The notes under the pieces: generated by a model
The model's input: only the letters and a program-made list of their open reading frames with translations
Databases searched by the model: none
What the model was told of the DNA's origin: nothing
Translations under genes and position numbers: made by a program
Shown here: one piece after another, positions 21,693 through 30,173 of the stretch
How the letters are laid out: each line of letters starts with the position of its first letter
Numbering within the stretch: position 1 is the stretch's first letter
Assembly: GCF_000399685.1 (NCBI RefSeq)
Contig: NZ_KB976987.1
Coordinates: 248,001 to 312,000, forward strand
Direction of reading: 5' to 3'
Length of the DNA stretch: 64,000 nucleotides
Source: Acinetobacter pittii ANC 4050
GTDB taxonomy: Bacteria > Pseudomonadota > Gammaproteobacteria > Pseudomonadales > Moraxellaceae

Positions 21693-23422
21693 AAATCTTG
21701 GCTGCTAGAGTTATTACCCTTTTTCATCATGAACTGATCAAGCAGGCCTTGTTGCTGCTCATTCAAAAGTTCGAAATGAAATTGAATAAAACTTTGCGTA
21801 ATGAGTTGTGCTTTGAGTAGATACACTTTGATTTCTTCTGTCCCCAATCGTAAATGAATTGTTTGTTGCTCTCTAAAAATTTGAGAGCCCGGTAAAATAA
21901 GCGTGTTTTGTATTTCTTCTAGATTTTGTGTTTGTAGTAATAGTGCGGGATGATAATTACGAGTATGGCGCTCTGCTTGAATATGCACTGCGCACGGGAA
22001 CATGGCTTGTGACAAGATCTCTAAACCTAACTCTAGAGATTTTTCAGTTGATTGCTTAATCCAGCGAATCACGCCACCGCGCCATTGTCCGTGCAAAGTC
22101 TCTTTAACTAAAATGTATTCACCAGTTCTTAAGTTTTTCGGCGCTTCGCCAGACCATTTAATACGGTATCCATTGACACTAATATCAAGAACAGTGGTTT
22201 GATAAATGGTTTTGCTCTCACGACTCAAGCGTTGATAAAAGCTTGTTTGTTGTTCTTTTTTCTCTAAGTTAGATAAAACTTTAGATTCACTTTGTAAGTT
22301 ATAGTTATGGTTAAGCTGTAATGTTTCTTCAAAGTTCTTTGCTTTTGATAGATAGAAGTGAGCAGTGCTTAAACCAAAACAAATTTGTAGTTCTGCATTG
22401 TACTCATAACGTTCATGACGACGTTGAGCTGTGGTTCCTAAAATCGTTTGGACATGAAACTTTAAAGCTGGGCTTAAATAAAACTTTTCATTCTTAGAAA
22501 TATATTGAGCATTTTTATGCATGGTTGCAGTGACATGCTCAAGTAAGGCTTGCGTACCTATAAAGATGCTCGGATTAAAATTAGAGCTACGCTTGGTATT
22601 ATAAACAGGTGGATGATCTTTATTTGGGTCGACGACGTATTTTGTTAATGCGGTATCTTTCGGCAAAATATGAATCATTCTTGCCCAGTCAAAACTACAT
22701 TGAAATAATGCCTGAATCTCTGACTGACGAATCTGGTTGGTATTTAAAATATCGAGCAAAATCAGTTGAGCATAGGCCTGAGTGATATTTGCTAGCGGGT
22801 GGTGGATGCCCTGAATATGATTGATATTTGTCAGATGGTATTTGTGTTGAACAGCGGTTTCATAGAGCTGATGTGCAATTAACCATTGTCCTTTAAGAGG
22901 CTCGCTATAGAGCATATGTTGCTGATATAGAAGACTCGTTAACTGCTTTAAAGCATGAAAAGTTGATAGAGTACGCGCCGTTTGCAAATTCTTTTTTTGC
23001 TTATAGGCAAAGAGTGAAAACTTTTGATGCTGTAGTTGCTCATGACTATTTTGCGCAATATTCAAATAAATACTGGCGAAATAGCAGCGGAGCAACATTG
23101 CTAATTCAATAATATGTTCATTACGATCTGTACTAATAACACCTTGGTTAAAGAAGTTTTTTTCTAGGCTCGCAAGCACATTATTAATGGTTGGATGAAG
23201 CGTTTGTATGAGATCAAAACGTAGAGTCTCACTACATTTTAATTCATTGAGTTCTAAAATGGCTGTGAATAATGCTTTTGACGTATCACCGAGTTGCATA
23301 ATAGAAAGGGTAGTGACCCATTCATTAAGATCTTTAATATTGGCTTCACAAAAGCTTAACCGTTCACGAGTGAGTGCGGTTTGATTGTGAAAAATGTCTG
23401 ACAGCGCATTATTCATCATCAC
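21674..23422 (-). CDS. PilZ-like domain protein upstream of the FimX-like gene
   Basis: Cytoplasmic protein of 582 residues. The N-terminal ~330 residues are helical and unrecognised. The region around residues 340-500 has features of a PilZ/YcgR-type domain: RRHERYEYNAEL, then TTVLDISVNGYRIKWSG (D-x-S-x-x-G), then GVIRWIKQSTEKSLELGLEIL. This suggests c-di-GMP binding, although the arginine cluster is not the canonical RxxxR. It overlaps the FimX-like gene, and the two probably act together, possibly on pili or surface behaviour. The start at 23422 has three consecutive ATG codons. Confidence 0.7.
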   Translation of the reverse strand: MMMNNALSDIFHNQTALTRERLSFCEANIKDLNEWVTTLSIMQLGDTSKALFTAILELNELKCSETLRFDLIQTLHPTINNVLASLEKNFFNQGVISTDRNEHIIELAMLLRCYFASIYLNIAQNSHEQLQHQKFSLFAYKQKKNLQTARTLSTFHALKQLTSLLYQQHMLYSEPLKGQWLIAHQLYETAVQHKYHLTNINHIQGIHHPLANITQAYAQLILLDILNTNQIRQSEIQALFQCSFDWARMIHILPKDTALTKYVVDPNKDHPPVYNTKRSSNFNPSIFIGTQALLEHVTATMHKNAQYISKNEKFYLSPALKFHVQTILGTTAQRRHERYEYNAELQICFGLSTAHFYLSKAKNFEETLQLNHNYNLQSESKVLSNLEKKEQQTSFYQRLSRESKTIYQTTVLDISVNGYRIKWSGEAPKNLRTGEYILVKETLHGQWRGGVIRWIKQSTEKSLELGLEILSQAMFPCAVHIQAERHTRNYHPALLLQTQNLEEIQNTLILPGSQIFREQQTIHLRLGTEEIKVYLLKAQLITQSFIQFHFELLNEQQQGLLDQFMMKKGNNSSSQDLWEALK

Positions 23423-23434
23423 TTATTATATAAC

Positions 23435-24451
23435 TCAAAATGTTGTGGCCCCAAAAAGCGGTGTTTTATTCTTTTCGCCCGCAATTTCCCTGACAAGTTT
23501 AGGAACCAAATACCCCGGTAGGTTCGCTAACACGTCACGATAGATCTCATCTATCTCAGATGAATCTAAATCAAAATGTTGTGCACCTTTTACTTTATCT
23601 AAAACATGTAAGTAATAAGGCATAACGCGAGCTTCAAATAAACGATAACTTAAATCGACTAAGGTCTGTGCAGAATCATTCACACCTTTTAGCAATACTG
23701 CCTGATTCAGTACAGTAATATGATGCTCAGATAACTGCAACAATTTTGAACAAGTGAAGTCATCGAGTTCAGAAGCATGATTTGAGTGTACCACCAGAAC
23801 TATACGCAGCCTACTGTTTTTTAATAAAGAAATCAGCTCTTCGTCGATCCGATTAGGAATGACAATAGGGACTCGTGAATGAATTCTCAGAATCTTAATT
23901 TGTTTGAGAGATGATAGGCGTTCTAACCAAAGTGCCAATTTACGGTTAGAAAGTGTAAGGGGGTCGCCACCACTTAAAATGATTTCATTGATGTTCGGGT
24001 TTGCTTCAATATAATTTTTAATATTTAGCCAGTCTTCATTTTTCGGTAAGTTTTCTTGATAGGGGAAATGACGACGGAAGCAATAACGACAATGGACGGC
24101 GCAAGCACCTGTCAAAGTCAGTAAAAAGCGTGATTTATATTTATGTAATACACCCGGTAGTTGATTTGCTGCTTCTTCGCCCAATGGGTCAGTGACAAAC
24201 TCCGGATGTTCTTCAAGCTCTAAATGATGAGGTAATACTTGTAGCAAAAGCGGGTCAAGCGGGTTTTTAGCGTTCATTTTTCCGACGAACGCGCGAGGAA
24301 CACGCAATTTAAACTTTTCAGAAGCCAGAATCGCACCCGATAATAGCTGTTCTGAGGATAACTCGAGTAGGCTTAGCAATTCAGAAGGATCAGTAATAAG
24401 GTCACTCAGTTGAGATTGCCAGTTTTGCTCTTGGTATAAATAGTTTATCAT
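23435..24451 (-). CDS. epmB: EF-P beta-lysylation protein EpmB (lysine 2,3-aminomutase type)
   Basis: Radical-SAM enzyme of 338 residues that makes (R)-beta-lysine for modification of elongation factor P. The 4Fe-4S motif is CAVHCRYCFRRHF (C-x3-C-x2-C), followed by IILSGGDPLTLSNRKL and RIHSRVPIVIPNRI as in lysine 2,3-aminomutases. It lies divergently next to efp, its substrate, which supports EpmB over a catabolic aminomutase. The partner EpmA is not in this window. Confidence 0.95.
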   Translation of the reverse strand: MINYLYQEQNWQSQLSDLITDPSELLSLLELSSEQLLSGAILASEKFKLRVPRAFVGKMNAKNPLDPLLLQVLPHHLELEEHPEFVTDPLGEEAANQLPGVLHKYKSRFLLTLTGACAVHCRYCFRRHFPYQENLPKNEDWLNIKNYIEANPNINEIILSGGDPLTLSNRKLALWLERLSSLKQIKILRIHSRVPIVIPNRIDEELISLLKNSRLRIVLVVHSNHASELDDFTCSKLLQLSEHHITVLNQAVLLKGVNDSAQTLVDLSYRLFEARVMPYYLHVLDKVKGAQHFDLDSSEIDEIYRDVLANLPGYLVPKLVREIAGEKNKTPLFGATTF

Positions 24452-24524
24452 TTGACACGATTAAGATAATGCAACAACGCATTATATCGCATAGTTGACT
24501 TGTTAAGTTTGGAGTGTGCCTTTC

Positions 24525-25094
24525 ATGGCCTATTATTCTACAAATGATTTCAAAGCAGGCCTTAAGGTTATGCTTGATGGTAACCCATGTTCAATCATGG
24601 AAAACGAATATGTAAAACCAGGTAAAGGTCAAGCGTTCAACCGTGTAAAATTACGTAACCTTAAAACCGGTAAAGTATTAGAAAAAACTTTCAAATCAGG
24701 TGACTCTTTAGAAGCTGCTGATATTGTTGAAGTTGAAATGGATTATCTATACAACGATGGTGAAATGTGGAATTTCATGGATCCTGTATCTTTTGAGCAA
24801 ATCGCTGCAGACAAAACTGCAATGGGCGATGCTGCTAAATGGTTAAAAGATGATTCAAATGAAAAATGTACAATTATGTTGTTCAACGGCGTACCTTTAA
24901 CAGTAAACCCGCCGAACTTCGTAGTATTAAAAATTGTTGAAACTGATCCAGGCGTACGCGGTGATACTTCTGGCGGTGGCGGTAAACCAGCTAAGCTTGA
25001 AACAGGTGCGGTTGTTCGTGTTCCGTTATTTGTTCAGCAAGAAGAAAGCGTTCGTGTAGATACTCGTACTGGTGAGTATTTAGAGCGTGCATAA
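24525..25094 (+). CDS. efp: Elongation factor P
   Basis: Translation factor that rescues ribosomes stalled at polyproline. 189 residues from ATG 24525 (MAYYSTNDF), with GGAG ten bases upstream. Lys34 in YVKPGKGQ is the residue that EpmA/EpmB beta-lysylate. The C-terminal [11 protein letters not shown] and VVRVPLFV segments are typical. The longer frame starting with GTG at 24516 adds three residues unlike other EF-P proteins. Confidence 0.97.
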   Translation: MAYYSTNDFKAGLKVMLDGNPCSIMENEYVKPGKGQAFNRVKLRNLKTGKVLEKTFKSGDSLEAADIVEVEMDYLYNDGEMWNFMDPVSFEQIAADKTAMGDAAKWLKDDSNEKCTIMLFNGVPLTVNPPNFVVLKIVETDPGVRGDTSGGGGKPAKLETGAVVRVPLFVQQEESVRVDTRTGEYLERA

Positions 25095-25260
25095 TAGTTA
25101 AAAAATAAACTATTATCGAAGGGATGATGTAAATCATCCCTTTTTTTATGCGAAAGTATAAGAGGAAAAAAATTAAAGGAGGAGTAGAGTCACAAGGATT
25201 ACGCAGAGAACAGTACATAACAATATAAAAATGCTGTAGTTATTTATTGAGAGGTTAAGA

Positions 25261-27357
25261 ATGGACACAATGCAAGCGAAATCTACGCTTCCCTCCAAGC
25301 TGGTCTGGAGCCTAGTGGCAATTATAGGTGCAATTTCTTTTGGGATGCTGGCACTCAGCCGTGGTGAACATGTCAATGCGGTTTGGCTTGTACTCGCTGC
25401 AGCATGTGTATATAGCATCGCATATCGATTTTATAGTCTATTTATTGCAACTAAAGTATTTGAATTAAACCCAAGACGTTTAACCCCAGCACATCGTTTA
25501 GCCGATGGACTGGACTATGTACCCACCAATAAATATGTGCTTTTCGGTCACCACTTTGCTGCAATTGCAGGAGCGGGGCCGTTAGTTGGACCAATTTTGG
25601 CTGCACAAATGGGCTTTTTACCAGGAACGATCTGGTTACTGGTCGGTGTGGTTCTGGCGGGTGCGGTACAAGACTTTTTAGTTTTATTTATTTCAACGCG
25701 TCGAGACGGTCGATCGCTTGGTGAAATGGCAAAACAGGAATTAGGTTCTTTTGCCGGGATTGTCGTCATGCTCGGTGCGCTTGGGGTAATGATTATTATC
25801 CTTGCGGTACTGGCTTTAGTTGTGGTGAAAGCACTTGCCCATAGTCCATGGGGGGTTTTTAGTATTGCAGCGACGATTCCAATTGCATTATTTATGGGCG
25901 TTTACATGCGTTTTATCCGCCCGGGACGTATTGCTGAAGTTTCTATTATTGGCTTCGTCTTAATGATGCTTGCCATTGTTTATGGCGGACATGTTGCAGC
26001 AGATCCTTATTGGGGTGAATTTTTCACTTTAACAGGTACACAACTCACATGGTGCTTAATCATTTATGGATTTATTGCATCAGTTTTACCTGTCTGGTTA
26101 TTGTTAGCACCACGTGATTATCTATCAACGTTCCTTAAAATTGGTGTCATTTTAGGTTTAGCAATCGGTATTGTCATTGCATTACCTGAATTGAAAATGC
26201 CGGCAGTGACTCATTTTATTGATGGTACTGGTCCTGTTTTCTCAGGTAGTTTATTTCCATTCCTATTTATTACCATTGCCTGTGGTGCTATTTCTGGCTT
26301 CCACGCACTTGTATCAAGTGGTACGACACCAAAACTCGTGAATAACGAAGCGGATATTCGTGTGATTGGTTATGGCGGCATGCTCATGGAATCTTTCGTC
26401 GGTATTATGGCGATGATCTGTGCAACTGTCTTAGATCCAGGTGTGTACTTTGCGATTAATGCTCCTGCGGCTGTGCTTGGTACAACTGTAGAATCTGCGG
26501 CAGAAGCTGTGCGCAATTTAGGCTTTGTCGTTACTCCTGAAATGCTAACTTTGTTGGCTCAAGAAGTAGGTGAAAGCTCAATTCTTTCACGTACGGGTGG
26601 TGCCCCTACATTTGCGATTGGTATGGCACATATCATTTCGGAAATTTTTAATAGCCGTGAAATGATGGCGTTCTGGTACCACTTTGCGATTTTATTTGAA
26701 GCATTATTCATTTTAACTGCTGTAGATGCAGGTACTCGTGCTTGTCGTTTTATGGTGCAAGACACGGTTGGTATTGTTATTCCGGCGGTTAAAGCATCAG
26801 GTTCATTCTTCGGTAACTTGGTCGGTACGGCAGTTGCTGTAGGTGGATGGGGCTTCTTCGTCTATCAAGGTGTGATTGATCCACTCGGTGGCGTTAACTC
26901 CTTATGGCCTTTATTTGGTGTTGGTAACCAAATGTTGGCTTCGATGGCACTCATTTTGGGTACAGTCATTCTGTTTAAAATGAAGAAAGAAAAATATGTT
27001 TGGGTGACAATCATCCCAACAATTTTCTTATTTGTAACCTGTATGACGGCGGGCTGGCAAAAGATTTTCCACGAAAATCCAAAGATTGGTTTCTTGGCTC
27101 AAGCTAATAAATTTTCAGATGCGATTGCTCGTGGTGAAATTCTTAAACCAGCCAAAACTATTGCTGAGATGCAAAATATTGTGATGTCAAATCAGATTAA
27201 TGCTGCGCTTTGTGGCTTCTTTATGATTGTTTCGATTGTCATGATTATTGCTTCAATTGGTATTGTGCGCCGTGCTTTAGCAAGCCCTAAACCGACTGTA
27301 AACGAAGCGCCAGCTGTATATGCCGATCCGGAAGTGGTCACCCCACGAGGAGAGTAA
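25261..27357 (+). CDS. cstA: Carbon starvation protein CstA family transporter
   Basis: Large inner-membrane transporter of 698 residues with about 16 to 18 hydrophobic segments. The family blocks are present: FGHHFAAIAGAGPLVGPILA, then ACGAISGFHALVSSGTTPK, then ALFILTAVDAGTRACRFM. E. coli CstA and BtsT (YjiY) import peptides or pyruvate; which one applies here is not decided by sequence. A GAGAGG site precedes the ATG. The stop codon overlaps the start of the YbdD-like gene (TAATG), as in E. coli cstA-ybdD and btsT-yjiX. Confidence 0.93.
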   Translation: MDTMQAKSTLPSKLVWSLVAIIGAISFGMLALSRGEHVNAVWLVLAAACVYSIAYRFYSLFIATKVFELNPRRLTPAHRLADGLDYVPTNKYVLFGHHFAAIAGAGPLVGPILAAQMGFLPGTIWLLVGVVLAGAVQDFLVLFISTRRDGRSLGEMAKQELGSFAGIVVMLGALGVMIIILAVLALVVVKALAHSPWGVFSIAATIPIALFMGVYMRFIRPGRIAEVSIIGFVLMMLAIVYGGHVAADPYWGEFFTLTGTQLTWCLIIYGFIASVLPVWLLLAPRDYLSTFLKIGVILGLAIGIVIALPELKMPAVTHFIDGTGPVFSGSLFPFLFITIACGAISGFHALVSSGTTPKLVNNEADIRVIGYGGMLMESFVGIMAMICATVLDPGVYFAINAPAAVLGTTVESAAEAVRNLGFVVTPEMLTLLAQEVGESSILSRTGGAPTFAIGMAHIISEIFNSREMMAFWYHFAILFEALFILTAVDAGTRACRFMVQDTVGIVIPAVKASGSFFGNLVGTAVAVGGWGFFVYQGVIDPLGGVNSLWPLFGVGNQMLASMALILGTVILFKMKKEKYVWVTIIPTIFLFVTCMTAGWQKIFHENPKIGFLAQANKFSDAIARGEILKPAKTIAEMQNIVMSNQINAALCGFFMIVSIVMIIASIGIVRRALASPKPTVNEAPAVYADPEVVTPRGE

Positions 27358-27662
27358 TGATGAATTTTAAATTTGCAAAAAATGGAACTGTCATTATTGC
27401 GAAAATCATCAAAATGACGGTGCTCTCGCAAAAAGAGCTATTGCTTTCTCCAAAGAACTGGTCGCGCATTGCAACCTTGTGGCAGCGTTTGCAGCAAAGT
27501 TTCCGACTGATGGTTGGTGTGCCAGATTATCAGACTTATCTGGAACACATGAAAGCTCATCATCCTGATTTAACTCCTATGGATGCGAAGACTTTCTACC
27601 GTCATTGTGTCGATGCGCGTTATCCATCGGCAGGCGGTACTTTGAAGAAATGTCCTTGTTAA
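27357..27662 (+). CDS. YbdD/YjiX family protein (CstA partner)
   Basis: Small protein of 101 residues whose C-terminal two thirds match the YbdD/YjiX (DUF466) family: LMVGVPDYQTYLEHMKAHHP, then FYRHCVDARYPSAGGTLKKCPC, ending in the conserved CxC. The N-terminal ~35 residues are longer than in E. coli. It is translationally coupled to cstA through TAATG, with GGAGAG just upstream. The role is unclear; pairing with CstA-type transporters is conserved. Confidence 0.9.
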   Translation: MMNFKFAKNGTVIIAKIIKMTVLSQKELLLSPKNWSRIATLWQRLQQSFRLMVGVPDYQTYLEHMKAHHPDLTPMDAKTFYRHCVDARYPSAGGTLKKCPC

Positions 27663-27686
27663 GTTGAGAGTTAAATTCAGCTAAAC

Positions 27687-27725
27687 AAAACGGTATGTGG
27701 TTAAACCATGTACCGTTTTTCTTTT
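27687..27725 (+). terminator. Terminator after cstA operon
   Basis: AAAACGGTA and TACCGTTTTT form the outer stem with an internal TGGTT/AACCA hairpin, followed by a T-rich run. Confidence 0.85.
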
Positions 27726-27789
27726 TTTGAAAATGAAAAAGAGTTTGCTTAAAGTCTGCTCATTTGTATTTTTTTCAATTGAAAATCAC

Positions 27790-27818
27790 TTGTTTTGCTT
27801 TTGAAAAATGAATATGAT
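27790..27818 (+). promoter_or_regulatory. Promoter of tRNA-Val
   Basis: TTGTTT (27790-27795), 17-nt spacer, TATGAT (27813-27818); the tRNA begins 13 nt after the -10 box. Good sigma-70 geometry. Confidence 0.65.
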
Positions 27819-27830
27819 GCTTTCCATTCT

Positions 27831-27907
27831 AGGTGTATAGCTCAGTTGGTTAGAGCGCTACGTTGACATCGTAGAGGTCTCCAGTTCGAGTCTGGATATA
27901 CCTACCA
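27831..27907 (+). tRNA. tRNA-Val (GAC anticodon)
   Basis: A full cloverleaf can be drawn. The acceptor stem is AGGTGTA with TATACCT (one G-T pair), the D arm GCTC/GAGC, the anticodon stem CTACG/CGTAG with loop TTGACAT (anticodon GAC), and the T arm TCCAG-TTCGAGT-CTGGA. The discriminator A and CCA are encoded. It is the integration target: its 3' end forms the left copy of the 37-bp direct repeat of the element. Confidence 0.95.
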
Positions 27908-27929
27908 AGATATTAAAATCATATAAACT
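27893..27929 (+). repeat. attL: left 37-bp direct repeat
   Basis: Starts with TGGATATACCTACCA (end of the tRNA) and ends ATATAAACT. It is identical to 58293-58329. Similarity continues imperfectly for about 60 bp further at both ends, including a shared hairpin terminator. Confidence 0.9.
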
Positions 27930-27949
27930 TGCATAGCTTTATTTGACCT

Positions 27950-27987
27950 AAAAAAGCCCTAAATTATAATGATTTAGGGCTTTTTTA
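27950..27987 (+). terminator. Terminator downstream of tRNA-Val
   Basis: AAAAAGCCCTAAAT and ATTTAGGGCTTTTT form a long hairpin with a T-run. A close copy (three or so changes, several compensatory) stands at 58351-58387 beside attR. Confidence 0.85.
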
Positions 27988-28032
27988 TTGCTTTATATAA
28001 ACTAACATAAACTCATATAGCAGATCGATCCT

Positions 28033-28078
28033 TGTATCATCATGTGTATCATGATTCAATTACTGAACTCATGATACA
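28033..28078. promoter_or_regulatory. Candidate integrase arm-binding sites, left end
   Basis: TGTATCAT occurs at 28033-28040 and 28045-28052 and inverted (ATGATACA) at 28071-28078, between attL and the integrase gene. Two more copies lie at 58214-58221 and 58226-58233, just inside attR. Position at both ends fits arm-type sites; they may also regulate the integrase. Confidence 0.6.
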
Positions 28079-28099
28079 AGCTTGTTTGCCATAATTTGT

Positions 28100-29305
28100 A
28101 TGAAAAGAACTGCAATTAAGAAAAGACCCTTATCTGATACGACTTTGGCTAGTCTTGAGCCAGAAGATAAAGACTATAGAGAATTGGATAGTAATGGTCT
28201 GTATTTCCTCGTACAAATGAAAGGAAATAAATCATGGCAATTAAGATATAAAAAACCTGATGGCAAGTGGTCTTGGATGGGGCTAGGAGCTTATCCAGCT
28301 ATTAGTGGAGCATTAGCCAGAAAGAAAGCAAATGAAATATTAAATAAGCTTTCTAATGGTGAGATGATACAAACCAAGGCAGATACAAGAAAACAGGCCA
28401 TTGAGCGAGAAGCGCTGCTATTTAAAAATCTCATGTATGACTGGTTAAATACTAAAGAGCCAAATTGGGGATTTGATACTTTTGATAAAGCAAAGAAATC
28501 TATTGAAAGGCACATTATTCCTAAATTTGGAAATAGAGACTTTACTAGTATTTCACCTAAAGAATGGTTTGATTTCTTCCAAAGTCTACAGCGTGATTTA
28601 GGTATTTACACTCAGACTGAAAAGCTGACGTCTTATTGTCGTAATGCATATGATTGGGCAAAGTTCCAAGAGAAAATAAAATTTAATCCGCTAGAAGGTA
28701 TAACAAAACATCTTGATAAAAATCAGGGCGGGAATATGAAGTTTGTCGATATTGATGAATTTCCTGCTTTGATTAGAGCTATCAGAAGTTATCCGAAACG
28801 GGATAAAGCAATTGGTTTGGAATTATTTGCTTTATTGTTTCCGCGTCCTGTCGAATTAAGATATGCCACTTGGGATCAATTCGATCTTGATAAAGCTGTA
28901 TGGATTAAGCCAGCTGTAATCATGAAAAAAGATATTCCTCATGCGGTACCTTTACCTCGTCAGGCTATAGTACTTTTAAAAGAATTATTAACTTATAAAA
29001 CTGAATCTAACTTTCTTTTCCCTGGAAGAGGAAGTTTAAGCGAACCCGTTTCAGACAATACATTTAATACAGCATTGAATCGATTGGGATATAAAGATAG
29101 ACAAAATCCTCATGGCTTTAGACACATTGCCAGTACTCAGCTAAACAATAGATTTAGTGATAAAGAGCAGGTAGTAGAAGCCACACTGGCACATTTAAAG
29201 AAAGGCGTTAAAGGTGTCTATGACAAAGGAGCTCACTTTGAAGAGCGTGTAGTTATGATGCAGTGGTGGGCAGATGAAATTGATAGGATAGTTGAAAATG
29301 GCTAA
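28100..29305 (+). CDS. Tyrosine integrase (P4/DUF4102 type)
   Basis: Site-specific recombinase that should insert and excise the element at tRNA-Val. 401 residues from ATG 28100. The N-terminal arm-binding DUF4102 domain (LDSNGLYFLVQMKGNKSWQ, then WMGLGAYPAIS) is followed by a core-binding domain and the catalytic domain. Catalytic residues are the Arg of RPVELRYATW, the HGFRHIAS box (HxxR), the LAHLKKG His and the Tyr in GVYDKG. A TTG start at 28082 in frame is possible but has no better ribosome site. Its stop overlaps the start of the next gene. Confidence 0.95.
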   Translation: MKRTAIKKRPLSDTTLASLEPEDKDYRELDSNGLYFLVQMKGNKSWQLRYKKPDGKWSWMGLGAYPAISGALARKKANEILNKLSNGEMIQTKADTRKQAIEREALLFKNLMYDWLNTKEPNWGFDTFDKAKKSIERHIIPKFGNRDFTSISPKEWFDFFQSLQRDLGIYTQTEKLTSYCRNAYDWAKFQEKIKFNPLEGITKHLDKNQGGNMKFVDIDEFPALIRAIRSYPKRDKAIGLELFALLFPRPVELRYATWDQFDLDKAVWIKPAVIMKKDIPHAVPLPRQAIVLLKELLTYKTESNFLFPGRGSLSEPVSDNTFNTALNRLGYKDRQNPHGFRHIASTQLNNRFSDKEQVVEATLAHLKKGVKGVYDKGAHFEERVVMMQWWADEIDRIVENG

Positions 29306-29777
29306 AGACTGGATGTTCAAAGGTTTGTCTGGTGATGTTACACCTGAAGACGAAATAAGTACTTGCATAAATCAAGGCAAATTCATGATCGAAATTGCTG
29401 AAAAACTAAAAAATAATGAGCTGTTAACTGAGTGGGAAAGGGAGTGGGCTGTAGGTATTGTGGCAGCTAGAGGTAAGGATCAAATAATAAATCCTACAAA
29501 ATATATTTCTAAAGATGAGAATGGAGCTCCAGCAGACCCTAGGAGATATGAAGCGGTTCTTACATATTATTCCTATCTAAAAATTCTAAAGGTTCAAAGA
29601 CGAGCAATTGAATTAGTTTGTTATTCATACGAAGGTATTACATCAGATAATTTAAAGAGTTGGATAAAACAAGAGAAAGCAGCGGGCCATCCAATTAAAA
29701 AACAAGCAGATAATAGAATTATTAAAAATCCAGAAAGCATAATTATTAGCTATGAGAAGATTAAAGGGAAAAAGTAA
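29298..29777 (+). CDS. Hypothetical protein coupled to the integrase
   Basis: Soluble protein of 159 residues; I do not recognise it. It begins with an ATG inside the integrase stop region (ATGGCTAA), so it is translationally coupled. It is rich in charged residues, with predicted helices (IEIAEKLKNNELLTEWEREW; KILKVQRRAIELVCYSYEG) and a basic C-terminus (KIKGKK). Possibly an accessory of the integrase or a regulator, but nothing proves that. Confidence 0.7.
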   Translation: MAKDWMFKGLSGDVTPEDEISTCINQGKFMIEIAEKLKNNELLTEWEREWAVGIVAARGKDQIINPTKYISKDENGAPADPRRYEAVLTYYSYLKILKVQRRAIELVCYSYEGITSDNLKSWIKQEKAAGHPIKKQADNRIIKNPESIIISYEKIKGKK

Positions 29778-29857
29778 AAAAAGTTTTTCCCTATTTTCTA
29801 AGGCTACCATGTGAATAATTAAGTACATCCCTGTTAATTCTGAAAGGATGTATTTAG

Positions 29858-29998
29858 ATGACAAATAAAATTAACCAAGCCAGAAAAGTAGCTTCAGATT
29901 CAGTAAAGTCACGCCATAAAACATTGTTAGATGCGTTAAATGTAATTTTGAATATCATTCGTATTTTGCTTGAACTCATCAATGCTTTATTTCTATAG
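29858..29998 (+). CDS. Small hydrophobic protein, 46 residues
   Basis: Short frame starting ATG ACA AAT, with AGGA ten bases upstream. The product has a basic N-terminal half (Lys/Arg/Ser) and a strongly hydrophobic C-terminal helix of about 20 residues rich in Leu and Ile ending at the stop. It could be a small membrane or toxin-like peptide. It is supported only by the ribosome site and the clean amphipathic character. Confidence 0.45.
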   Translation: MTNKINQARKVASDSVKSRHKTLLDALNVILNIIRILLELINALFL

Positions 29999-30173
29999 AT
30001 TTCAAATTACTGTGCGACACGATTAGACGTATTACTTGGCTTTATATGTTCTTATTTGGTTTTTTATCACTTATATTTGTTTTGCTAAGCCTAGGTTAGC
30101 TCCCGAAAGTCAGATACCCAATCTGATTGGCTTAGCTATTTCTAAATGGGAATTTTGTGCTGTGGGAGGCATT

